Shown here piece after piece: positions 10,401 to 19,484 of a DNA stretch of 64,000 bases. This DNA is from Rhynochetos jubatus. Taxonomy: Eukaryota; Chordata; Aves; Eurypygiformes; Rhynochetidae. The stretch lies in assembly GCA_027574665.1 (NCBI GenBank), contig CM050677.1, forward strand, positions 496,001-560,000. The letters are read 5' to 3'. The position numbers and the translations under genes were made by a program. Within the stretch, counting starts at the first letter, position 1, and each line of letters begins with the position of its first letter. The notes under the pieces were generated by a model. It was not told where the DNA came from. It ran no database searches and saw only the letters and a list, made by a program, of their open reading frames with translations.

Positions 10401-11140
10401 CTCAGCACTGCAGGAGGGCTCTGGTAGGAGAAGGGGCGTGTAACCCCCAAACTCCCTGCGCCATGGCTGAGGTTTGTTGGGAATCTGTAAGGCCATGGAG
10501 CACTCCAGGAGCTGAGAGGGGAAGAAATGCAGCAGCAGGGTCCCCGGGGACCCTCCGCTGAGGAGAGGAGGGATTTCAGCTCAGCTGCCAGGGCCTGGGG
10601 CCGTGCTGGGGCCGTGCTGGGGCCATGCTGGGGCCGTGCTGGGGGCGTGCTGGGGGCGTGCTGGGGAGCGGAGGTCTGAGCGGAGCTCTGTGCCTAGGGC
10701 TTGCCACGCTGCACCTGAGGCACCTGAGCCAGGACAAGCTGTGGGACATCTGCAATGGTGAGTGGGGGCAGTGCGGGGCTGGGGGGGAGGGGGGGCAGGG
10801 GACAGAGCCTGGGCAGGGGGCTGCCATGCCTGGCCCTGCCCCAGGTGCAGAGCAACGTGTCAGGGGCACACGGGGCCTTGCTGAGCAGCAGCTTCCAGCT
10901 GGCTCCTCGCCCACAGAAAGATGGGAGAGGCTGGAATGGTCTGGAGGGAACTCCTGCGGGTCTCTGCCAGCAGGGGCGCTCCACGTCTGCTCTGCTTCCT
11001 CCCTTGCAGCGCTCCTGCCCTTGAGGAAAGACACCCACCCCTCGGTCAGATCCCGGGCGACTGACGTCCTCATCTTCCTGACAGAAGAGATGCCAACGTC
11101 ACGGTGGAGCCTGCCGTCGCTGTGGTGCTGGACCTGCTGA
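7429..11140 (+). CDS. MROH-like (maestro HEAT-like repeat) protein, copy A
   Basis: Alpha-solenoid protein of the maestro HEAT-like repeat family, expanded in birds; its biochemical role is unknown. Coding exons: 7429-7546, 7811-7917, 8175-8411, 8501-8653, 9287-9388, 9764-9866, 10698-10757, 11010-11140. All have GT-AG borders and consistent phases, giving about 336 aa. Diagnostic stretches are KKMQVLLLDIVENLSNANSD (exon 3), KKVQRVLLPLFLRMNDQVES (exon 4), CAKFLRCRELSYAAG (exon 5) and VLQSLPYLMDTQVTVREAA (exon 6), which match the helix pairs of MROH C-terminal halves. It is much shorter than full-length MROH proteins, so it is a short paralogue or lacks upstream exons. The exon 3 acceptor (before 8175) is weak. 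Exon 8 appears to run out of frame after LIFLTEE and stops 14 codons later. Confidence 0.75.
9890..10438. repeat. Unidentified insertion-like block in MROH-like intron 6
   Basis: About 550 bp, less GC-rich than its surroundings, lying between exon 6 and exon 7. Its last 154 bp are the copy 2 of the intra-unit duplicate. The minus strand reads like LTR or interspersed-repeat sequence (CTTATAAG near 9915, a TATATAG near 10089), but I cannot name it and see no clear termini. Present in C and D, absent from B. Confidence 0.35.
10597..10672 (+). repeat. 11-bp VNTR (GGGGCCGTGCT), unit A
   Basis: About six tandem copies of an 11-bp motif just before MROH-like exon 7. Unit D (62483-62558) has the same number and unit C (42259-42308) has two fewer, a clean 22-bp difference. 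Confidence 0.85.
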
Positions 11141-11331
11141 GCCGTGGGGAGATTCAATCCTCCTCTCCAAAATGGCCGTATTGGAGTATTTATGCTTTTG
11201 AAAGAAAGCTGGAGCAACAAGCCCAGTCCCGTGGTGTCCTTCCCATGGGGACACCCGGAGTGTGCTGAGCAGACAGTGTCATTCCGGGCCTCTGCCGCCA
11301 CCTGCTGTTTGCCCTCGTTTTCAAGGCCCAA

Positions 11332-13110
11332 AGCGTCAGCTGTAGCATCTGGCCCATCCTTCGAAACAAGGGTTTGGACCTTCGAAATAGCCTCTGGGCC
11401 CTAAAACTGGGCCTTGGCAAATGGAGGTGAGGCTTTGGACCCCAGAAATAGGGCTTTGCCCTCTACAAATGAGGCTTTGGACCGTCAGAATCAGACTTCG
11501 GGACTTAAAAATGGCACTCTCAGCCCTTAAAAAGAGGTTCTGGACCTTACAAGTAGGGGCTTGGAACTTAGAAATGGGAATTTAGAACCTAAAAATGATG
11601 GCTTGGAGCCCAGAAAGGAGCCTTTCAGTCCCAGAATCAAAGCCATGGGCTCTACAAGTGAGGCCTGAGACGTAAAAATGAAGCTTTGCGACATCACAAT
11701 GAGGGTTTGGACACTCAGGATGCACCTTGGACCCCCAAATCAACGGGCTGGATCCTAAAAATGCCGCTTTGGGGCCTTCAAATGACGCTTTGGCAAATAA
11801 AAATGCAGCTTTGGCCTCCGAAGGTGAGACTTTGCGAACTTCACCTGAGCCTGCGGACCATTAAAATGAGGCTTCGGAGCATCAAAGAGGCTCTGGAAGC
11901 CAAAGTTCCTCAAAGCTGGGGATCTGAGCCAGCTCAGTGCCCAACGCCTGCGTTATTGGGCTGAAATCCACATTTTTAGGGTGCCAGCCTGTCGGTTTTG
12001 ACCCAAGCCTGTTTTTCAGGGACCACAGTCTCATTTTGAGGGCCCAAACCCTGAAGGTGGAGCTGGTTGCCTGGCAAGCCCAGAAGGGGAGTCCCTGGAC
12101 CCACGGCAGCCAATCGCACGTGAGGAGGCGGGGGGCAAGGCACGGGATTGTACGTAACCAGGCAGGCGATCGGAGGAAAGATGGAATCCCCATTTTTAGG
12201 GTACAAACCCTCACGGGTCAGTTCCAAACCCTCTGTTCAGATGCTCGAGACACATCTTGCACATTGAAAAACTCTAGCTGGATGTACGCAATGCCACATT
12301 GGAGCCCGGAAAATGGGGCTTTGAAGCCTAACACTGCAGCTTTGAACCCTAAAAAGGAGACTTTGCAAACTGAAACGGAGACTTTGGACCACAAAAATGA
12401 GGCTTTGGAGCCGAAAATGAGGGTTTCTGCCACCAAAGTGAGGGTTTAGAGCCTAGAAAGGCAAGCGTGTGTCCTGGAAAATAGCTCTTGTTAATAAAAG
12501 CTGCGTTTGGACCCTGCAGATACGGCTTTGGATTCCAGAAATAAGGCTTGGGGCGTTCAAAATCAGACTTTGTGCCTTAAAACGGAAGACCTGGGCCATT
12601 GAAATGAGTCTTTGGACTACAACAGGGGGGTTTGAAGCTCATAAATGAAGGCTTGTACCCTAAACATGAGGCTTTGGGGCCGGAAAACGGACACTCCAGA
12701 TGTGGCTTGAACACCGTGGACACTGAAACGGGGCTCTGGTACTCAAAAGTGAAACTCTGGCCCATAAAAATGTGGGTTTGGGCCCTAAAAATGAGGCTTT
12801 GGATGCTAAGCTGAGGGTTTGGACCGTAAAAGGAGGCTTTGGGCCTTAATAGGAGCATTTGGACGATACCATGAGGGGTTGGATGCTAAACATGAGGGTT
12901 TGGGCCCTGAACAGAAGAGACCTTGAGCTCCGAAATCAGGTTTGGACCTTCAAAGGGACACTTCAGACCCTGCAACTCAGCGTACAGGCCTAGAACCTAA
13001 AAATGAGTCTTTCTACCCTTGAAGAGGGGTTAAAGCCCTACAAATGAGTCCCCAGAGCCTGAAACTCCAGCTGGGGGCCCTCAAAGAGGGGGTTGGACCA
13101 CCCAAAGGCG
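11332..13110 (+). repeat. 21-bp A-tract/T-tract minisatellite (unit A)
   Basis: About 1.8 kb of degenerate 20-21 bp repeats. Typical successive units are GAGACTTTGGACCACAAAAAT and close variants (each has a TTT run and an A3-A5 run separated by GC-richer DNA). This is the phased A/T-cluster design known for avian 21-bp satellites such as the chicken W XhoI family. The first 25 bp include 11332-11340 shared with 6468. Polarity reverses at about 11955-12240. AATAAA at 11796-11801 and 12493-12498 could serve as poly(A) signals for the MROH-like gene. Confidence 0.85.
11955..12240 (-). repeat. Inverted segment of the 21-bp array with CCAAT/E-box core
   Basis: Between 11955 and 12060 and again at 12185-12235 the repeats run in the opposite orientation (for example CTCATTTTGAGGGCCCAAAC is the complement of the usual unit). 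Between them is a non-repeat core with CCAAT (12110-12114), CACGTG (12117-12122) and GAGGCGGGG. It is also present in C (43596-43881) and, partly, in D. Confidence 0.65.
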
Positions 13111-13223
13111 GTTTTCAACCCCAGCAAAAGCTCTGGGCTCAGCACTGATCCAGGTGGATGGAGAACACTGGTGGGGGGATGTGAGGGGGGTGAGGTTCTG
13201 CTCCTTCTGCAGCACTGGTTGGT
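12984..13223 (+). repeat. Intra-unit duplicate of minisatellite edge (copy 2, unit A)
   Basis: Partner of 5486-5718. In this location it continues into the CCAAT-box segment, whereas copy 1 continues into the CR1. Equivalents are at 24403-24641 in B and 44625-44864 in C. Confidence 0.85.
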
Positions 13224-13283
13224 TTTGACGGAAGTTACTGGAGTTAATGAAGGAACTTCCATTTCATTTTCCCCTCACGGAGG

Positions 13284-13495
13284 GGCAGGTGGTGCGGGGG
13301 GAGGTGTGACACCTCCGGCGGCCAATCCGAGAGAGCATCACCTCAGGTGGAGGGCGGGCACTGCAGCACAGCAGCCTGAGCAGCTGTGGGCCAATCAGAG
13401 GCAGCATCACCTCAGAGGAGGGTCCAGAGTGCCAGCCCAGGCAACCAGTCACCAGCTGGGGCCTCAGGCGAGGGGCGGGCCCTGCACCACCCCCC
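13284..13495 (+). promoter_or_regulatory. Duplicated CCAAT/GC-box segment (unit A)
   Basis: Two direct copies of GGCCAATC...AGCATCACCTCAG, about 70 bp apart, with CCAAT at 13322-13326 and 13391-13395, plus GGGCGGG boxes. It is promoter-like in composition, but no transcript start is evident. Copies lie at 24704-24913 (B) and 44927-45136 (C), where the class II provirus sits immediately 3' of it. Confidence 0.4.
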
Positions 13496-13500
13496 CACTG

Positions 13501-14780
13501 CATGGCACAGGAGCGCTGGGGGAGTCAGGCACGACACGCCATTGCTGCAGCCACGTTGGCTGCCTGCGATCGCCTCCCCGTCTGCCGTGTGCTCCACCGT
13601 CACTGCCAGGAGGCTCAGTCGGCTGACCTCAGCGGGCGCTGGGCAGAGGCTGGGTGCTCAGTAGTTCCCAGGGGCCTCCTTATTGCCCATTTTAACAATG
13701 TCCCAGGCCACTGGACAGTCCCTGAGGGTCAGCCGACGGCTCGGCTCAGGAGTGTCTTTGGCGAAGCACGAGTCTCCACGCGAGCGTAGCTCTTCAAGGA
13801 GCGGCAAGCCCGCTCTTGTCTTGTGCCAGCGCGACCCTGCTCTGAGCGCGCCGTGAGCAGCCCCGGAGCTCTGGGCAGCCCTACCGAGCGGTGTTTGCAC
13901 GCAGAGAAGCTGTGCTCTGAAGCCCCTGTGCCTCGTGTGCTGGCAGGGACACCGCTCTTCCAGTCGCACGGCCTGGCATGACTGGCTGGCAGGACCAGTC
14001 CCCCCGGCCCCTTGGTCCGCAAACGCCTCTGACCAGGGGGCTGCGGGGCCTCCCTCCCGCCCCCTTGGCCGCAGAGAAACACGGGGCAGCTGCTCACTCC
14101 GCCTGGGCACAGGCACCAGCGGCCTTTATTGGGCACATTCCCCTTGGCAGAGGCGCTCCTCGCCCCCGCCACCCGCTGCCGACAGCTCTCCCGCTGCAAA
14201 GGGCGTCTGCCGTGACGGCTAAGGCCCCTGCCACTGGACTCTGCGGGGCTGCTCGCAGGTTCTTGGTGTGGCTGCCAGTCCCTGGGCCTTCCAACGGCGC
14301 TCCAGCAGCCTCGGCTTCTCCCCGCTGCTAAAGGACACAGAAGAAAGAGCCTCAGCTCTGTGGCTGGGGAGAAGGGCCCGCAAGGCCCCAGAGCCTGGCT
14401 CGGGGCAGTAGCTCTTGGGGGTGCTGCTGAGGCCAGCCCGCTGCTCTGTGTAGGCAGCTCAGGGGCCCTGGTGCCCCGGCCCACCTGCAGCGAGGAGAGT
14501 GCAGATCAGCCGGGGTGCAGCCGGGCAGCTGCGTGGGGAGGGCAAGCCCAGGCTGCCGCCTTTGGGAAGGCAGAGCCCAGCGGCTGAGCCAGCCTTTTGC
14601 CTTCACCCCCCTCCCCGGGCTGCGGGTGCCCTCTTGGAACGCTGTGCTGAGCGCCCTGCCCGTGGGAAGCCAGCCACGTGGATGGACGAAGAGGGCGCCT
14701 GGTGGGAGGCCAGAGAGCAGAGCCGGCTCCAGGCCCCCCAGGGCCATCAGGGAAAGAGGTGCTTCCCCCAGGAGCTGCTG
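13501..14780. other. Spacer and CCDC81-like 3' region between units A and B
   Basis: GC-rich DNA crossing the arbitrary unit border. No coding exon is supported. It contains the minus-strand AATAAA at 14125-14130 that would end the unit B CCDC81-like transcript. Confidence 0.5.
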
Positions 14781-17300
14781 TCACGGGACAGACGGGCAGG
14801 GCAGGGGGACCCCAAGCACGTGGTTGTGCCGTGCCTTGGCTGGGATGCAGCGTGCCTCTTCCAGCACCCCGTGCCTGCTCGTGCACACACAGGCGCAGGC
14901 TGTACCCACAGCCTTGCCCCGGGGAGAAGCGTCACACGCTGCTCTGGGGCTGCAGGGAGGCCCCCGGAGGTGGCATCTAAGTGCGGTCATTGCTGCTTGA
15001 GGAGGAGCTGGAGGATGCCAAGCTGCGTAGCTTAGGGAAGCCTGGACACCTCCAGGGCTCAGAGCCGCCCAACGTTTTAGCCGGCCTCTGCAGGAGCCGG
15101 CACACACTTACTCTTGCCATGCTCTCCCCGGGAAGTGCCGCTCTGCCCGCCCCTCTGACGCTCTCTGCCTCGCAGGGCCTGGGCACCTCTCCTGCTCCTG
15201 CAGCCTCGCCTTCAGCTTCTCGTCGTAGGCCTTTCTCAGGAGGTGGGGAGCGCGATGGGGCTCCTCAAACCCGTAGCGGCAGGGGCTCTGCGAAGGCAGA
15301 AGAGATTCTCCTACAGCACTGCCACCAATAGCCGGGGCTGCTCCCGAGGTGTCAGCCCAGCGTGTGGCTTGGCTTGGCCCTCGAGGCAGCGATGCTGACC
15401 CCTCGCAGGGAGGGACAGGCACTAAACCCCCCGTGCCACAGCCAACTGCGCGCTCTGGCCTGGGGGCTCAGGGACGGCTCCTCCCGCGGGACAGTGTGCG
15501 GGGCAGCGGGCAGACAGAAGGTCCCTGCCCGGCCGGTCAGCCCCGGCACCGCTACCGTGCCTGTGCGGGAGACCCTCCGTACTCCCCTGCCAGGGAGCGG
15601 GGAGGGGATCTGCCCTTTTCCTGGGCGCTGTGAAGTGCGTGCCATACCTGGCCTCGCTCCGTCTTCTGCCCCGTTCTTTTGGTGTGGCATCCGCGCCACA
15701 CTTCCGCTTCCACCTCTTGGCGCTTGAATGCCATCAGCAGCCGGAGCCGTTTCTCTTCCCTCTTGGTGCGGAGGGACCTTGTTCCCTGGGGGCCATGCAC
15801 ACACAGCACATGCGGCGTTCGGCTCCTCGGGCTTGGGCTGGGCGGGTGGGCAGCTCTTGCTGCCTCTTCGGCCCCGGCCCACAGCCCGAAGTGCGACACG
15901 GGGCTGTCAATGATCCCCAGGGCGTACCATTCCCCAGGGCTGCCAAAAGCACGCAGGCGGCTCCAGCGGCGGCTCAGCTGGAGATCTGGGCTGCTTCGGG
16001 TCCTCCTTCAGCAACCTGAAGAGGCACGACAGGCTGAGCTCATGGAGCCCAGTCTGAGCCCATTGCTCCGTGCCGGGCAATGTGTGGCCCCACGCCCCCA
16101 GCCCCACCAGTCCCACCCCCCAGGGGGCTCACCCGGCTTCCTTGGCTTTAGCCCGCTGGTCTGCCTTTGCCAGCTGCCGGGCTACAGAAACCCTCCGCTG
16201 AGCCAGGAACACCGGATCCAGCACGCTCACTGCAGGCGGGAGGCAAGAGATCAGCACAGCAGCGGGTGTGGGACCCTGCAGGCCAGAGGAGCGCCCACAG
16301 CCCCCCGGCCAGCACTCAGCTGGGACATTACCTCTGCGGGCACCCCCGCCCCAAGGCGCCGACTCTCTCCTGGGCTTCAGGGAAATGGCGGGGGCCGATG
16401 CTTGGTGGGGGGTCTCGACTGCCAGCCTGGAAACCAGAAGGCACCAGGTGGGCAAAAGGGCTCCACGCTCCCGTGGGGGCTGACGCTAAGAAGCCGCTGC
16501 CAGGCCCCTGGGGGACACAGCTCTCTGGCACAGGGCTTCCCTCTCCTTCCTGCCAGAGAGCTGATGATCCCAGCACACCCCCCCTTGCTGCCCCCACACA
16601 CCCTCGCGCCTCCCTCAGTCTCTCCGGGCACATCGAGAGCGGACTGGGCGCTTTGTCTGCACTCCCCACGCCAGGGGGGAGCCAGCGGTGGGCGCGTGGG
16701 GCCGCTCTCCTGGCAAAGACCTGGTCTTGCCTAGGTTTGGCAGGAGAGGAGCCTCGGCAAGAGGGTGCCCCCGCAGCAGGGGCTGAGCAGCTGCTCCCCT
16801 GACCAGCCAGGGGCTGCAGAAGCCATCCTGCTCACCTTGGCAGCGTGATGACCCCGTCTCGGCTGAGCCGCTCAAAATCGTTTTTGCCCAGGAAGGCCAC
16901 GAGGCCCCTCATCTTGGAGTCCTGCGAGGGGACAGACACGTGTCAGCAGACGCCCAGGACACGTGCTGGTTGCTCACAAAGGCAGCAAACCTCGCCTTGC
17001 CACAGAGCCACGAGGAGCAGCCCCGGAGAAATGGCAAGCCCACCTCGAGAAGAGCTGCCAGCATGTTCCCGCTCGCATCCAGCTCCAGCAGGCACTCATC
17101 ATAGAAGGTCATGCTGACCGCTTTTCTTCGCACAGCAAGGATGCCAATGCCCTCGAAGGTGAATTCCACCTCCTTGTCATCGCGGAGGGCCCCAGCGAAG
17201 AACAGCAGGGTCTCGTGTATGCACTGCTCCACGGTATTTGGGAGGAAGTGGATGTCGGTGGCAATCTGCTCGAAGTCCAGCGCAGCGGGTGGTGTCTCGT
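14781..17300 (-). pseudogene. CCDC81-like copy B, lacking exons 1-3
   Basis: Retains exons 4-10 of the gene: 17044-17300, 16836-16921, 16332-16426, 16133-16229, 15648-15939, 15112-15287, 14781-15087. Splice sites and frames match copy A. Exons 1-3 and the whole upstream region are gone; 27 bp beyond exon 4 the ERV-L-like provirus begins (17328). Without its start codon and promoter it cannot make the normal protein. A transcript could only start from the provirus or a cryptic site. In exon 5 a Pro is replaced by Leu (AFLGKND). Confidence 0.85.
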
Positions 17301-17327
17301 CTGGGAAAGAAGCGCGGAGCAACCAAG

Positions 17328-17906
17328 TGTGCTGGGTTCAGTCAGGAAAGGGCTAACTCCCTTTACTCTGGTTGCCAGGGAACTCTGTTGCTGGACAGTA
17401 AGTGAAAACATTGATAAGGCCTCAGCTGGTGCCGGGGATGGCCTGTACTGAACTCAAGGTCTTTTGTGCGCTTCGGATACTGTAGCTGACCCAGACTGAC
17501 CAAGGAAGTATTTCCTTCCATAGTACGTCATGTTCCGCTCTCTCGGTAGCCATTACTCTTCCCTTCTCCCTCTCCGTTACTCCCCTGCTCATTTGCTCCC
17601 GGGCGCTTGCTGACCCTCCTGTGTTAGCTGCTTTGCCCACTCCTGGGCTGGCTCGTTCGTGTGGGAGCTGGTGGATTGTTTTGAGTTTTCTGGCCGTGTT
17701 ATCGGTGACAAGGTTTGCTGGGAATCTGCTGCGTAGGCTCCCGGGCTCCGGCCTTCGGGCCGTGGCTCTTGGGCTGCGATCGCTCTCAGGCTGTTTGGGG
17801 AAGAGGCAGGCCCTGTGTGCCGGCTTCATCCCCCATGGCTACGTCACCACTCACAAGTAGCCCATCCTCCGCACCGACTCCACCCCCACGGTGACGTAAA
17901 CGCCCC
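17328..17906 (+). repeat. 5' terminal region of ERV-L-like provirus (LTR, end unresolved)
   Basis: Begins TGTGCTGGGTTCAGTCAGG, a plausible ERV-L-type LTR start. I could not find the LTR 3' end or a primer-binding site before gag. It does not match the 3' LTR at 23053-23673. Confidence 0.5.
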
Positions 17907-19484
17907 TTGATGGACACTACAGCCACTGCACCGCCTGCGCCACCTCCACCCCTGCAGCAACATCGACTCTTCTTGACAGGCACTGCAGCCACTGCACCTC
18001 CTGCGCCACCTATACCCCCACGGCGATGGCATCTCTCCTCGACAGACGCAGCAGCCACTGCACCCCCTGCGCCAGCTCCACCTCCCACTGTGGTTCCAAC
18101 TCCCACTGCGGTTCCACCTCCCACTGCGGTTCCGCCTTCTGCTGCAGCTCCAGCTCCCAGTGTGGTTCCACCTCCCACAACAGCTTCACCCTCCACTGCA
18201 GTTCCAGCTCCCAGTGTGGCTCCACCTTCCACAACAGTTCGACCTACCACTGCGGTTGTGCCTCCTGCTGCAGCTCCGCCTCCCAGTGTGGTTCTGCCTC
18301 CCACTGTGGCTCCACCTCCCACAGCAGCTCTGCCTCCCGCTGCAGCTCCACCTCCCACAACAGCCCTACACACTGCAGGGTGCAATGCAGCCGTGCAGAC
18401 CCCGGTGTGGTACTGCCAGCATCAACCAGCACCAGTGTTAGTTGCCCCAGTACAGAAAAAGAAATGGAAGCGTAAATCAGGGCGTCTGGTACAGGTCGAT
18501 GGGGAGACAGCAGGGCCATCCCAAGGGGCAGTGACAGGGACAGAGGATGAGAGTGATGCAGATATAACCATGCGATCTTTAACCTTGAAGGAGCTCCGGG
18601 ATATCTGGAGAGACTTTGGCTGTCAGCAAGGTGAATATGTTATTACCTGGCTGCTCCGCTGCTGGGATAACAGGGCCAGTAGCATTGAGTTAGAGGGCAG
18701 AGAAGCCAAGCAGCTGGGGTCACTTGCTAGAGAGAGTGGCATTGACAGAGGAATTGGGAGGGAGACACAGAATGTAAGCCTCTGGAGGAGGCTTCTGGAT
18801 GGTGTGAGGGAAAGGTATCCCTTTAAGGAAGACATGCCCTATCACGTACACAGATGGACCACCATGGAGAAAGCTATGCAGTACGTGAGGGAACTAGCTG
18901 TGCTAGAGTTAGTTTATCGTGATGGCGGGAGGATAGATCCAGATAGAATCAGGTGCACACGACCCATGTGGCGGAAGTTAATGCAGAATGGACCACCCTC
19001 GACAGCCGCCGCATTTGCAGTATTGACCTGGGAAAGGGATGAAGACCCAATAGTGGAGGAGGTCGTTCAAAAGTTCTGGGGATATGAGGACACTGTCTCT
19101 TCCCCCATGCGGGCCTGTGTCTCAGCTATAGAGGAGCTGTCCAAGGAGTTTAAGCAATCCAGAAAGGAGATGTTCCAATCCCCACCTGCACGAGCCAGTG
19201 TCTCAGCCATTAGGAGGAAGCGTTCCTTTCCTCAAAGACAGGAATATAAAAGGTATCCATCACACCGTACCCTGTGGTCTTACCTACGTGACCACGGAGA
19301 GGACATGAGGAAGTGGGATGGAAAACCTACCTCGCACTTAGAGGAACGAGTACGTGCACTGAAAGGGAAAAAGCACACCAGCAAGGACTCTTCCAAGAAA
19401 ACTGTTGCTCCCGTAGCCAGACAGCAGCGGAGCAATAATCCATCCCTCCAAGACATGAGTGACTGTGAATCAGGTCACTTTTAG
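17907..19484 (+). CDS. gag: ERV-L-like Gag, open frame
   Basis: 525-codon open frame. Residues 1-155 are almost entirely Pro/Ala/Thr/Val, built from tandem hexapeptides of the PTAVPP type. From about residue 175 the sequence is charged and helical, with a capsid-like region including SLTLKELRDIWRDFGCQQGE and RWTTMEKAMQYVRELAVLEL. There is no CCHC zinc knuckle, as expected for class III elements. The stop is TAG (19482-19484) and the pro-pol frame continues in the same phase, so pol would need readthrough. The true start may lie elsewhere because the upstream region is rearranged. Confidence 0.75.
   Translation: MMDTTATAPPAPPPPLQQHRLFLTGTAATAPPAPPIPPRRWHLSSTDAAATAPPAPAPPPTVVPTPTAVPPPTAVPPSAAAPAPSVVPPPTTASPSTAVPAPSVAPPSTTVRPTTAVVPPAAAPPPSVVLPPTVAPPPTAALPPAAAPPPTTALHTAGCNAAVQTPVWYCQHQPAPVLVAPVQKKKWKRKSGRLVQVDGETAGPSQGAVTGTEDESDADITMRSLTLKELRDIWRDFGCQQGEYVITWLLRCWDNRASSIELEGREAKQLGSLARESGIDRGIGRETQNVSLWRRLLDGVRERYPFKEDMPYHVHRWTTMEKAMQYVRELAVLELVYRDGGRIDPDRIRCTRPMWRKLMQNGPPSTAAAFAVLTWERDEDPIVEEVVQKFWGYEDTVSSPMRACVSAIEELSKEFKQSRKEMFQSPPARASVSAIRRKRSFPQRQEYKRYPSHRTLWSYLRDHGEDMRKWDGKPTSHLEERVRALKGKKHTSKDSSKKTVAPVARQQRSNNPSLQDMSDCESGHF
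18050..18370 (+). repeat. 18-bp coding tandem repeat in ERV-L-like gag
   Basis: Degenerate 18-bp units of the GTTCCACCTCCCACTGCG kind, each encoding six residues rich in Pro, Val, Ala and Thr. Confidence 0.75.

Larger units (their letters stand above)
1..13924. repeat. Macrosatellite unit A, without the class II provirus
   Basis: First of four tandem copies of a large unit; base 1 matches 13925, 31664 and 51887. The unit borders used here are arbitrary because the window opens inside the array. It holds, in order, a CCDC81-like gene on minus, an MROH-like gene on plus, a 21-bp minisatellite and a CCAAT-box segment. At 13494-13499 it has a single CCCACT where units B and C carry a 6.3-kb provirus, so it preserves the empty site. 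It differs from C and D by scattered substitutions and small indels. Confidence 0.95.

Noticed and set aside
18050-18370. CRISPR-like array
   Set aside because: The repeats are contiguous 18-bp coding units without spacers, inside a retroviral gag.
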